This document shows positions 10,241 through 20,090 of a stretch of 64,000 nt of DNA, piece after piece. Every line of letters starts with the position of its first letter. Position 1 is the first letter of the stretch. Both the position numbers and the translations under genes were made by a program. The stretch is from Anniella stebbinsi. Taxonomy: Eukaryota > Chordata > Lepidosauria > Squamata > Anniellidae. Below the pieces are notes generated by a model. It did not search any database. It was not told the origin of the DNA and saw nothing but the letters and a program-made list of their open reading frames with translations. Location: the NCBI GenBank assembly GCA_029215795.1, contig JARDYH010000002.1, forward strand, positions 272,746,310-272,810,309, read 5' to 3'.

Positions 10241-11178
10241 TAGGGGTGTGCAACGGATTGGGTCCGATCCACAATCCGGACCCGATCTGGGGGAAATCAA
10301 ATAAAATTATCCAAACCAATCCCCAGCACCTGGATCAGCCGATCCAATACGATTCAATCCTAAAAGGACCCGATCCGGATTGTGTTGGATGGGAGGATCG
10401 GACCCCCTCCCCCCACTCACTCTTCTCACCTATCCCAGGAGGTAAGGAGTGCGAATGTGGGGAGGGGGCTTACTTGCTGGGGCCATCCGCAGCGGATGGC
10501 CCCGGCAAGTAAGGATCATCACCTGGCGCTCTACTGCGGACTAGGCCGCGAAGCCTAGTTCTCAGTAGATTCGAGCAGGTGAAGGGAACGGACACCCTGG
10601 CAGGTAAGGAGCACGGGGTGCTTACCTGCCGGGCCCGTCTGCAGGCGGCAGCGGATGGCAGCGGAATGTCCCGGCAGGTAAGGAGGAGCGCGAGGGGAGG
10701 AGGCCCCCCCCACTTACCTGCCGGGACCATTCACTGCCATCCGCTGGCACCTGTGGGTGCCAGCGTACAGCAGCGGACAACCCCGGCAAGTAAGGAGTGC
10801 GAAGGGAAGGAGGGGGTTTACCTACCGGGGCCGTCCACTGCCATCCGCTGCCATCTGCTGGTGCCCGCAGGCCCCAGTGGATGGCAGCAAACAGCCCCAG
10901 CAGGTAAGAAGCACGAGGGGGGAGAGACAGGGAGGGGGAAGTTAGGCCCCCACTCACCCTCCCACTGCCATTTTTTCCCCATAGACTTGCATTGGGGAAA
11001 GCTTTCTTTCCTCTAATGCAAGTCTATGGGGAAAAATGGCGGACATCCGATTTTCAGATCGGGATCGGGTCCGAACCAATCCAGGGGACCTACAATTTTG
11101 TTCCAATCTGATCAAGAACAAAATTGGAGGTCCCGATCCGGTCCCGATCCAATCCGGGGGGGTCTGTGCACATCCCTA
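10241..11178. mobile_element. GATCC-rich palindromic element, copy 2 (hAT-like, non-autonomous)
   Basis: TAGGGGTGTGCA at the left end and TGCACATCCCTA at the right. Flanking 8-mers ATATATAT and ATATAAAT match at 7 of 8 positions. The subterminal zones carry GATCC-type repeats. The interior is a chain of GC-rich modules whose borders repeatedly read GGCAGGTAAG or its reverse complement. A 54-bp hairpin lies at 10977-11030. The three overlapping open frames in this span come from the GC-rich repeats and are not genes. Confidence 0.8.
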
Positions 11179-12060
11179 ATATAAATGATTTAAATGTCAA
11201 AGGTTTAATGTGCATAACATTACAATACAAGTAGACCCTTGCTGCTGAAAAGCTTAAAAATATATAATTCTCACTGAAACATTAAATTAATTTTCAATAA
11301 AATTATAATTTACACACAAGTGGAGGGCTCACATGGTTGAATACAAAAAATAAAAATAAAATCCCTACAAATAAAAAATGAAGTTATTTTTTCTTGACAT
11401 CTAGATTTCTGTGTAAACATATTTGTTTGGAATGAACTATAATTCACCATGAATATACTTGGCTGGGTAGACATCTGTTCTCACCAAGAGAAAATGCATT
11501 CAAACAGAATATTCACCAAACAAAATTAGCATAGATGGAAAATCGCTTTCAAAAGTCATTTTGAAAATTGGGCCATAGAAAACCCAAATATTTTTTTCTT
11601 TATTGCAAGCTCAAAATGTTATTTTATTCTTTTTTAAAAGAAAAGCAACACAGGCACTATTTCAAAAAATATTAAACCATGCAATTTAGAACACATAATT
11701 GAACATCTTGTCCCATGCACCAGATGCTGATGGCTCTGAAACCAAATCAAGTGTAGTCATTTTCTTGAAGAACTGTAGAAAATGAATGGGGAGCTTTGTT
11801 GAAAATGCTGCTTGAAGATCATTAATTTCACAAAATGGAGAAGAAAGTGAAACACAAATATTCCTCCTAAGCAGATGGCATTTAAGGGGTGGGAGGGAAA
11901 ATCAAGTAGAGTTTAATACACTGTGTTCAATTTTGTGAAGCTAATATCCTGGTATTCCTAGAAGAGCTCTGTGAATTTTAATCCATTACCTTTCTTCTGA
12001 AATATGATTAGGCCATTCAGTGCCACTTCCCCTTCTCCCAAAAGACCTGTTTGGAAGGAT
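11179..12060. other. No recognised feature
   Basis: AT-rich unassigned sequence without a usable open frame. Confidence 0.5.
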
Positions 12061-12390
12061 ACAGAGCATCATCACATGCGGGGAAATCGTAATTATTTAC
12101 TGTCATTTCTCTGTCCCCATTTTTGTCACTCATTCCTTCCTTTTTCTGCCTGGAGGGAAAAGAGGAAGTAAACAAAGACCATGTGGCTCATTCAGGTGCC
12201 ATTTGTATCACACCACTTTTCCTGCACACAGCAGGAGATTGTGGCACATTCCTTTTTTTAAAAAAAAGTAGGATTGAAATGAGCAGAAGGAGTGGGAGGC
12301 GTGTAGGAGGCGGACGTCGTTGTCTAAAGGACACACACACATTTGTAAGTGGACAGTAGCGAGCGTGTGATAAAACGTTCGTCTGATGAA
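12061..12390. mobile_element. Dispersed repeat (probable short DNA transposon), copy 1
   Basis: The reverse complement of this span matches 59099-59303 plus 61483-61622. Shared blocks include TTTTATCACACGCTC, a CCTTTAGACAACG block, AGGAAAAGTGGT, CATGGTCTTTGTTTACTTCC and ACGATTTCCCC. One end reads AGAGCATCATCACATG and the other, on the opposite strand, TTCATCAGACGAACG. No coding sequence and no assigned superfamily. Confidence 0.65.
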
Positions 12391-12830
12391 TCTCTCAGTT
12401 TCCCCCCAAGGGGAGGGGGTTACATGTACCATACCGCTGAGTCAACACCCTTATTGAATCCAAGCTAAATTTAAAAATACGCAATAACTACATCAATATG
12501 AAAATCCATAACATCCTAGTATTATTTCCAGTGGATCCCAGACAAATCCCCTTCTCCATTTCTCAGTTTGCAGTTAAGTTACAAAAAGCTCACTTAAAAG
12601 GGAGGTGTGGTTCAGCATTATCTTTGGAGGTTCTGAAATGTCTTCAGAAGAGATAATTCTGTCAGAGCAGTCCCCCAAAATGTCTCTGTACGTACACATT
12701 TAAAGTGGTCACACATGATGGTTCAGAGCACACTCCCAAGTGATCTTCAAAGGTCCAATCAGTCAGAAAGAAGGACTTGATCTCTTGTTCAACCAATAGT
12801 GAGGGATGAAACCCTCTGACTACCAATTCC
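12391..12830. other. No recognised feature
   Basis: Unassigned sequence between two repeats. Confidence 0.4.
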
Positions 12831-13255
12831 CTGTGAGCCTATCCACATTGCCCTTAAAATGACTTATATTCTGTTTAAAATGTGGTTTTTAAGTCGTTTC
12901 ATTATGTGGTAGGACACACTGAGCAGTACCTACATTTCATAGTGACTGCTTGCTCCGTCCTCAAAGTGTTCACTTGTGTATTACAAGGTTAATTCCTTGA
13001 CTCTTCTTCTTTCGTTTTTGTTTTGCAGGCTGCTTGATCCGCCCACTTCTGTCTCCGTAAATAAAGCAGCCTGCAAAACAAAAACTAAAGAAGAGTCAAG
13101 GAATTAACCCTGTAATACACCACTGAACACTTTGAGGACGGAGGAAGCAGTCACTATGAAACGTAAGTACTGCTCAGTGTGTCCTACCATGTAATTAAAC
13201 GATGTTTTTAAACAGAATATAAGTTGTTTTAAGGGCAATGTGGATAGGCTCACTG
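12831..13255. mobile_element. 425-bp near-perfect palindrome (foldback MITE)
   Basis: The outer ends are CTGTGAGCCTATCCACATTG and the reverse complement of CAGTGAGCCTATCCACATTG. The arms stay paired to the centre near 13050, where TTTTGCAGGCTGCTT and AAGCAGCCTGCAAAA enclose a loop of about 28 nt. No target duplication could be recognised, so the superfamily is open. Confidence 0.8.
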
Positions 13256-13327
13256 ATAAAAAGCACAGCAAAAGGCCTGTGAGATGATGAAGAGATGAAG
13301 CTGATTTGTACTGAGTCAGGCTATTGT

Positions 13328-13478
13328 TCATAGGAAGCTTCCTTGGACTGAGCCAGACCATTGGTCCATCTAGCCTAGTACTGTTGATACACTGACTAGC
13401 ATTCCAGGTAGGATTTTTTCCAGCCCTAACTAGATGCCAGGGATTGAAGTTGGGACTGCTTTGCCACAGCCTGTCCCC
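13328..13478 (-). mobile_element. tRNA-derived SINE fragment
   Basis: Reverse-strand copy of the SINE at 8357-8544: the reverse complements of TAGATGGACCAATGG and CCAACTTCAATCCCTGG-like B-box text are present. The A-box end is degraded. Confidence 0.7.
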
Positions 13479-13574
13479 TAAATGATCCATTTAGCTCTTT
13501 AAAATATGCCCAGAGAAAATTGGTCACTGGGTAGATTAAAAATAGAATCAATCAATCAATACAATTTAGCCGCG

Positions 13575-13672
13575 TAAATGGTCCATTTAGCTCAGGGCTG
13601 TCTATTCTGACTGGTAGCGGCTTTTTCTAGGGTCTCCAACAGAGATCTTTCACATCCCTGCTTACCTGGCAT
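13575..13672 (-). mobile_element. tRNA-derived SINE fragment
   Basis: Reverse-strand fragment of the SINE body (CTATTCTGACTGGTAGCGGC, then GGGTCTCCAACAGAGATCTT). Only the middle of the element is kept. Confidence 0.55.
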
Positions 13673-13976
13673 CCTTTTGTCACAGAGTGGAACAAAGACC
13701 TTCTGTATGCCATATGCTCTAGCACTAGACTGTGACTCTTTCCCAAGGCTAAGCTTCCCTGTAAGGGAAGGCTTAAACAGAGCAGGGACAGGATTCATGT
13801 TCATAAGGTCATGAATGGCATTGACAGAGTGGATGAGGGAAAATAAGGCATTTCCTCTCAGAATAAGAAAACTAGACTCCATCTATTGAAATGGACAGGC
13901 AGCAGATTAAAAGCAATATAATGACTCTACAACCAGTGTAGTCTTTTTTATTCAATTATTTTTTGCTCTCATTATA

Positions 13977-13992
13977 TAGGGGTGTGCATCCA
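13977..13992. mobile_element. Isolated left terminus of a TAGGGRTGTGCA element
   Basis: TAGGGGTGTGCATCC matches the ends of the GATCC-rich elements. No right end or subterminal repeat was found nearby, so this is either a truncated copy or chance. Confidence 0.35.
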
Positions 13993-14250
13993 CATTGGCT
14001 TGAAATGATGCAGGCCCAACAGTTGTCAAGACCAGTATAAAGCATTATAAATTAGTCATGTAGATCCTGCTCCTGTCTGAGGCAGCTGCCACAGGGTTTA
14101 AAAACTGAGAGATGTCTCAGTGTTTTCTGTTCAGTGGATGGCAGGCACCAACTCCAGAATCAGGTACGTGGAATTCCACCAAATACCTACAACCTGATTC
14201 AAGCTCCCCCAGAAACGTCTATCTGGCTGCCACTGCAAGGATCGTCCTGT

Positions 14251-14870
14251 TAATAAAAAAATTATTTTATTTAAAATATTTCTATACCACCTGCCATATA
14301 AAACATATCCAGGTGCTGATCAGCAACCAAACCATTCTATAAATGCATAAATAGAAATATCCAATAGAACTAAAACATACTAAAATATAACCAATGGCCA
14401 TAAGGAAATAAACAAACAGAAACAAAATAAAAATAAAAATGTCAGGCATCACAAATCATCAAACTCCAAAGTAAATAAGAAAGCCTTCAACATGTACCTG
14501 AGCTGCATCAGAGTTACTGCATATTTTATTTCTGGAGGAGGGTATTCCAAAGACTGGGTACTACCACAGAGAAGGCCCTCTTTCTTTTTGTCACCCGATG
14601 AACATCTCCAGCATGTGACATAACCATGGGGGCCTCTGATGAGGATTGCAGTGGATGGGCAGCTCCACATGGGAGGTGGTGTTCTATCACGTATCTCAGT
14701 CCAAGGTTGTTTTGGGATTGGTCTTCTAGCAATGTATAATTGTGGGTGGGGGAAACAATCTCCAGGCAACCAGGTAAAGAAGCTGGGTCAAGTTGGGGAT
14801 GGAGAGAGAACTGGCCATCTTCTACCTCCCCTCTCAGCTTACTGTAAAGCTACACCTATTTAAATCTCCT
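14251..14870 (-). mobile_element. Reverse-strand L2/CR1-clade 3' fragment
   Basis: Read on the minus strand, 14870-14449 gives degraded text of the LINE C-terminus (FSVVVPSLWNTLLQ, matching AFSAVAPWLWNEFP of the copy at 55497). It is followed by a non-coding 3' end that contains a rounded-down L2 tail near 14251-14300. The frames are broken. Confidence 0.6.
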
Positions 14871-15538
14871 CAAATCTGTCCCGGAACCTTGGATGTCATC
14901 ATCACCACCATCATCATCAATTTGAATGGACAACCATTCAAATTCAAATAGTGAATGAAGACATCATATCTTAGCTGCATATTAAACAGTACATGTGCTT
15001 GTATTAATCAAGATAATACGGATCTTTTGCTAATTTCTTTTCATGTAGAATACAGGTTTGTAATAAGCAGTCCTCAAGCCAAGTAAAAACCCCAGGAAGG
15101 CTACTAGTTGTGTCTGCTGTGGCAGGAATATAAACATGTCCATGGTACATATTTTATAGCCCCCTTGAATGTAGAATATGCAAGAATCATCCTGAGCCTG
15201 CTTTCTTTGTCACTGAATGTACATTGAAACAATTCTTACTTAGTCTCCAAACAATTCTTACTTATTCTCCAATGTTCCTTTGAATTAAATCTTTGAATTT
15301 CCTCTGTTGATGGCATTGATTAACTTTGCTAACTGGATTTTTTAAATGCAGGTTCCCTCTTTGAATCAGAGATTACATATTTGGCAATTTCCCATTGTTT
15401 GGTTCACCTTCAATATTATCCATAAAGGCAATATGGGCCTTTGATTTTGACTGACTGGTTTTCATGGGCCCAGGTTGCTGACATTTTGTCTAATTGTAGT
15501 TCATGCTCCTTCCAAGAAAGTCAGAACTGTTTCAGATA

Positions 15539-15582
<44 letters not shown>

Positions 15583-16259
15583 GTTAATGGGACTTATTCC
15601 CTAGGATTGCAGTCTTAGCCTTACAGTAACCACATTGTCTAGGCAGAATGAGAATAATTGCTCTGTAGTTGAGTTTCATGGCTGAAGGGGGATCTGAATA
15701 TGGGTTTATCACATATAAAGCCATCCCTATATGTATTTCATCACTATCCAATAACCAGAGCCCATATCTGAAATTGGGGAGGGCATAAACATTTGAAAAC
15801 TCACTGAAGCATTGGTCATGGGCACTGGTATAGTGGGAAATGTTGGCATGCAGGAGCTCCTCATAACCATCCACATAGCCATGCCCCCAAGGAGAGCCCA
15901 AAATTCAGGCAGCTGCGTTGCTCCATATCATCAAACGAGTTCTCGCCATTTTCACCTTTATTGGAATCAGGTCTTTTGTAAAGCTAATGGGTTTTAATTG
16001 TCCACTAAAGACCAACTGCTCCAAAGTACTTTGCATTATTACAACAGGAATAGTGCAAAACAATATATGATACATATATGATGGAGTAAATGATATCTGT
16101 GTCCCTGCTAATAAATAAATAAAAACATGTTAATTCCATTCTGTCTGCATTTCATGGTTTGTCAGACTCCTTTCCTGCTCATTAATGGAATCAGGGGGTG
16201 GTTTCTGAGTTTTCAGACTTTACCCTAACAGAGAAATACACATTTTCAGCCATTTTTTT
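14871..16259. other. No recognised gene; CA and ATC microsatellites
   Basis: It includes a short ATC run at about 14897-14920 and a (CA)n tract at 15540-15580. No element boundaries or exons were recognised. Confidence 0.5.
15540..15580. repeat. (CA)n microsatellite
   Basis: Uninterrupted CA dinucleotide run. Confidence 0.9.
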
Positions 16260-16534
16260 TGTTTTATTATGGTCGTTGGTTGGCTGGGAGTGCTGTGCTG
16301 CTGGCTGAGCCTGAGGAAGTGTTTGTTTGCCCCACCCATCTCCACAGGTATTTCAGCCTTCAGGCTGCTGAAGGCGCGAGCCTGTGGGCGCGAGCAAAAG
16401 GGCTCTCGGCCTGAGGCTCTCAGCCGTGGGAGCGACGCCGTGGAACCAAACCTGCAGCCATCAATGAAGAGCACAAGAGAGGAGAGCCACCTACACCTAC
16501 ACCTACACCCCACCCTTCCTTCCAGCTGTCCACA

Positions 16535-17548
16535 ATGTGTAGGGGAGTGGCAATTTCTGTTGTGCTGGGCAAAGGGAGATATGGCGTTGGCAGGGCGATG
16601 TGCCGTTACAGGGGAAGGAGAGATAGTTATCTAACACCCATCTTACCTTCCGATTGCTCTGCTATCCCGGGGAACTTGGAGAACGAACCAGGCCACCCAC
16701 AGAACCTCTCCTTGCTCCTATGTAATGCCAGGTCAGTTAAAAATAAAACACATGTCATCCATGACCTTCTTTCGGATGAGGAGGCTGACCTGGCATGCTT
16801 CACTGAGACCTGGTTGGGAGATGATAGTGGACCGACATGGGCGCAGGCCCTCCCAGCTGGGTACTGTGTTAGTGAGCAGGTGAGGGAAAGTGGGCGGGGG
16901 GGCGGAGTAGCTGTGGTCTACAGGGATAATCTTAACCTGACCAGACTTCCTGTTTGTGAACTGAATTACATCGAGTGTGTGTACCTGAGTCTGAAGACCA
17001 GGGATAGACTAGGGATTCTGTTGGTGTACCGGCCACCCCGCTGCCTATCAGACTCCCTGGCTGAGCTCACGGAACTGGTCTCGGAGCTGGTGTTGGATTC
17101 GCCCAGACTTTTGGCCCTGGGCGATTTCAACATCCCATTCGAGACTGGTTTGTCAGGTGGAGCTCGGGAGTTCATGGCATCCATGACAACCATGGGCCTA
17201 TCCCAATTGGTCTCTGGACCCACACATTCAGCGGGTCATACCCTCGATGCTGTTTTTAGTTCCGAACAGACGGATCTGTGGGCGGAGGTAACGAATACCT
17301 CCGTGTTGTCATGGACAGACCATTTTCTGGTTAGGGTTAGCATCACGGCTACCACCCGCCCCTGCGGGGGTGGTGGACCTATTAAGATGGTCCACCCTCG
17401 AAGGCTGATGGATCCTGCTGGATTCCAGAAAGCCTTGGAGGGTTTTATGGCTGGTATCGTCGACGATCCTGTAGAAGCCCTGGTTGATAGATGGAATCAA
17501 GACCTAACTAGGGCTATCGACACGATCGCCCCCAAACGTCCTCTCTGA
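16535..17548 (+). CDS. LINE ORF2, APE-type endonuclease part
   Basis: This half nicks target DNA to prime reverse transcription. The domain begins near residue 60 (SLLLCNARSVKNK, with the catalytic Asn) and continues with CFTETWL (catalytic Glu), RGGGVAVVYR, GILLVYRPP, LLALGDFNIPFE (GDFN at residues 196-199) and SWTDHFLVRVSI (the Asp-His pair). The N-terminal residues before about 55 may be upstream sequence read in frame, so the true start is uncertain. The frame stops at a TGA at 17546-17548, but the next codons in the same frame (PASNRAPWYTEDL) continue the protein, so the stop is a point mutation. Confidence 0.85.
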   Translation: MCRGVAISVVLGKGRYGVGRAMCRYRGRRDSYLTPILPSDCSAIPGNLENEPGHPQNLSLLLCNARSVKNKTHVIHDLLSDEEADLACFTETWLGDDSGPTWAQALPAGYCVSEQVRESGRGGGVAVVYRDNLNLTRLPVCELNYIECVYLSLKTRDRLGILLVYRPPRCLSDSLAELTELVSELVLDSPRLLALGDFNIPFETGLSGGAREFMASMTTMGLSQLVSGPTHSAGHTLDAVFSSEQTDLWAEVTNTSVLSWTDHFLVRVSITATTRPCGGGGPIKMVHPRRLMDPAGFQKALEGFMAGIVDDPVEALVDRWNQDLTRAIDTIAPKRPL

Positions 17549-19525
17549 CCCGCTTCTAACAGGGCACCCTGGTATACGGAAGACCTCGGGGAGTTGAAGC
17601 GGAAAGGACGACGACTGGAGCACCGATGGTGGAAAACCCGACTTCTATCCGACAAGACACGGCATAGAGAACATCTTCGTTCCTATGGGGTGGCAATACG
17701 TGCAGCGAAGAAAGCTTTCTTCTCTGCGTGCATTGTGTCTGCGAATTCGCGTCCAGCGGAACTGTTCAGGGTGGTGAGGGGTCTAACCTGGGCACCTTCC
17801 CCCCTGAATCCGATTTTAGAGCCTTTGGCGGTTCGCTGCGATGCCTTTAATGATCATTTCGCAGATAAAATCTCTCAGATAAGAGCCGACTTAGATGCTG
17901 TCGTTATAGCAGAGGCTGATGATGGAGTGTCCAGTGACTCCGCAAGTAGAATTATACTGGATCAGTTTCAGTTGGTGAGTACCGAGGACGTGGACAAGCT
18001 GCTTGGACGAGTAAGGGGGACGACTTGCCCTCTCGATCCCTGTCCTTCATGGCTGGTCATCCAGGGAGGAGATGTGGTTAGATTGCAATTACAATATATT
18101 ATTAATGCATCTCTCAGGCAGGGGAGTTTTCCATCATGTTTAAAAGAAGCAGTAGTACGGCCGCTTCTAAAGAAGCCCTCCCTGGATCCCCTGGACTTTA
18201 ATAACTACAGACCGGTATCAAACCTTCCATTCTTGGGCAAGGTGATCGAGAGGGCAGTTGCCTTTCAACTCCAGGTAGTCTTGGATGACACTGATTTTCT
18301 AGACCCATTTCAAACTGGCTTCAGGGCAGGATACGGAGTTGAGACTGCTATGGTAGCCTTAGCGGATGATCTACGCCTGGGTATTGACAGGGGGAGTGTG
18401 TCCCTGTTGGTACTTTTGGACCTCTTAGCGGCATTCGATACCATCGACCATGGTATCCTTCTGGAACGCCTGAGGGGATTGGGAATCGGGGGCACTGTGC
18501 TTCAGTGGTTCCGGTCCTACCTCTCGGGCAGGTTCCAGATGGTGATGCTTGGGGATAGCTGCTCTGCAAAGAAGGAGCTGCTGTGTGGCGTACCGCAAGG
18601 TGCCATCCTTTCCCCAATGCTGTTTAACATTTATATGAAACCGTTGGGAGAGATCATCCGGAGGCATGGGGCGGGGTGCTATCAGTATGCTGATGACACC
18701 CAAATATATTTCTCTATGCCTTCGATAACAGCGTCTGCTAAGGATAGTGTGTCTCCTCTGAATGAATGCTTGGAGGCGGTAATGGGCTGGATGAGGAAAA
18801 ACAAACTGAAGCTGAATCCAGACAAGACGGAAGTGCTTGCTGTCAAAGGCCTCAACCTGGGTTTGGAGGTGTGTCAACCGGTTCTGGATGGGGTTACACT
18901 CCCCCTGAAAGACTGTGTTCGCAGCTTGGGGGTGCTCCTGGATCCGTCGCTCCAAATGACAGCCCAGATAGATGCGACGGCCAGGAGTGCCTACTATCAG
19001 CTTCGGCTGATACGCCAGCTGCGCCCCTTCCTAGAGTTGGAAGACTTAAAGATGGTAGTGCACGCGCTGGTAACTTCGAGGCTCGACTTCTGCAATGCGC
19101 TGTACATAGGGCTACCTTTGTGCCTAGTCCGGAAACTTCAACTAGTTCAAAATATGGCAGCCAGGTTGGTCACCGGTACATCTAGGAGTGACCATATTAC
19201 GCCAGCTTTAAAATCGCTCCACTGGCTGCCAATTAGTTTCCGGGCGAAGTATAAAGTGTTGGTCATTACCTTTAAAGCCCTACATGGTTTGGGTCCAGGT
19301 TACCTGTGGGATCGCCTTCTCCCGTACAATCCGCCCCGCACACTCAGGTCCTCTGGGAAGAACTTACTGCGGTCGGCCAAGACTAGGCTGACAACTGTTA
19401 CCCAGAGGACCTTCTCTTCTGCTGCTCCCAGACTGTGGAATGGCCTGCCGGAGGAGACTCGTCAACTTAACAGTCTTTTAGAATTTAAGAAAGCTATAAA
19501 GACTATTCTCTTCCGGCAAGCATAG
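17549..19525 (+). CDS. LINE ORF2, reverse transcriptase part
   Basis: Same frame as the endonuclease part. The conventional open frame would begin at 17594 (no ATG there). Counting from 17594: LKEAVVRPLLKKPSLDP, NYRPVSNLPFLGKVIE, TGFRAGYGVETAM, a catalytic Asp in LVLLDLLAAFDTIDH (about residue 276), GVPQGAILSPMLFNIYM and the YADD active site at 365-368. The C-terminal region reads LHWLPISFRAKYKVLVITFKA and RLWNGLPEETRQ, which are standard L2/CR1 landmarks. It is fully open for 1977 nt. Motifs look intact, so decay is limited to the upstream TGA unless other missense changes exist. Confidence 0.9.
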   Translation, partial: PASNRAPWYTEDLGELKRKGRRLEHRWWKTRLLSDKTRHREHLRSYGVAIRAAKKAFFSACIVSANSRPAELFRVVRGLTWAPSPLNPILEPLAVRCDAFNDHFADKISQIRADLDAVVIAEADDGVSSDSASRIILDQFQLVSTEDVDKLLGRVRGTTCPLDPCPSWLVIQGGDVVRLQLQYIINASLRQGSFPSCLKEAVVRPLLKKPSLDPLDFNNYRPVSNLPFLGKVIERAVAFQLQVVLDDTDFLDPFQTGFRAGYGVETAMVALADDLRLGIDRGSVSLLVLLDLLAAFDTIDHGILLERLRGLGIGGTVLQWFRSYLSGRFQMVMLGDSCSAKKELLCGVPQGAILSPMLFNIYMKPLGEIIRRHGAGCYQYADDTQIYFSMPSITASAKDSVSPLNECLEAVMGWMRKNKLKLNPDKTEVLAVKGLNLGLEVCQPVLDGVTLPLKDCVRSLGVLLDPSLQMTAQIDATARSAYYQLRLIRQLRPFLELEDLKMVVHALVTSRLDFCNALYIGLPLCLVRKLQLVQNMAARLVTGTSRSDHITPALKSLHWLPISFRAKYKVLVITFKALHGLGPGYLWDRLLPYNPPRTLRSSGKNLLRSAKTRLTTVTQRTFSSAAPRLWNGLPEETRQLNSLLEFKKAIKTILFRQA

Positions 19526-19678
19526 CCAGTGTAATTTTTAGAATGTTTTTAGGATGTTTTAGGATGTTTTAATGCAGTTTTAATAATAATTGTCATGTTT
19601 TTAATTAGTTTTATGTATTTTATCATGTTGTTGTTCCCCGCCTCGATCCAGATGGAGAGGCGGGTAAGAAATAAATTG

Positions 19679-19725
19679 TTATTATTGTTATTATTATTAT
19701 TATTATTAATTATTATTATTATTAT
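19679..19725. repeat. (ATT)n tail of the LINE
   Basis: Trinucleotide tail directly after the GAGGCGGGTAAGAAATAAATT end of the 3' UTR. Confidence 0.85.
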
Positions 19726-19736
19726 ATTTCTCACTA

Positions 19737-20090
19737 AATTTGCACAAATCTGCAATGCAACCAAATGAGTTTGGATTCCACAGAAGACTGGCTTTTCTGG
19801 TCCGTGGACTTGAGGACCATTTTTCTAATCTTCCTAACCTTTGGGAATTTTGCGTAAATTTTGTCATAACAAAATACAAAAAAAATGGGCAAAAATGTGC
19901 ATTTCCTCCTAGGTTAAAGCATGAAAATGCACATTTGGGGGGGGGGAATCTGTGCATTTTTGCATTTTTGCATTTTTGCATTTGTGAAAATTCACATTTG
20001 CATAAATTTGTAAACGGAAAAAGATCTGATTCCATTGACAATCCACAAAACACAGATGGAATTTTTTTTTACACAATCTGTACATCCCTA
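19737..20090. mobile_element. AT-rich dispersed repeat, copy 2
   Basis: Homologous to 3910-4305. It contains a TGCATTTT unit repeated about four times (19957-19985). The right end TGTACATCCCTA matches the termini of the GATCC-rich elements, which suggests a third family sharing those ends. The left end abuts the LINE tail and is not resolved. Confidence 0.5.

Larger units (their letters stand above)
16260..19735 (+). mobile_element. Near full-length L2/CR1-clade LINE
   Basis: This is the longest LINE of its family in the window and serves as the reference for the copies at 1696-3680 and 33306-35775. It has a roughly 270-bp 5' part with a 121-codon frame of unknown meaning (16269-16634), one long ORF encoding an APE-type endonuclease and a reverse transcriptase, and a short 3' UTR. 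The UTR contains a CCCCGCCTCGATCC...GGAGAGGCGGG stem and an ATT tail (19679-19725). The 5' limit is estimated. GC content of the ORF is higher than the flanks. No target duplication was found. Confidence 0.85.
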
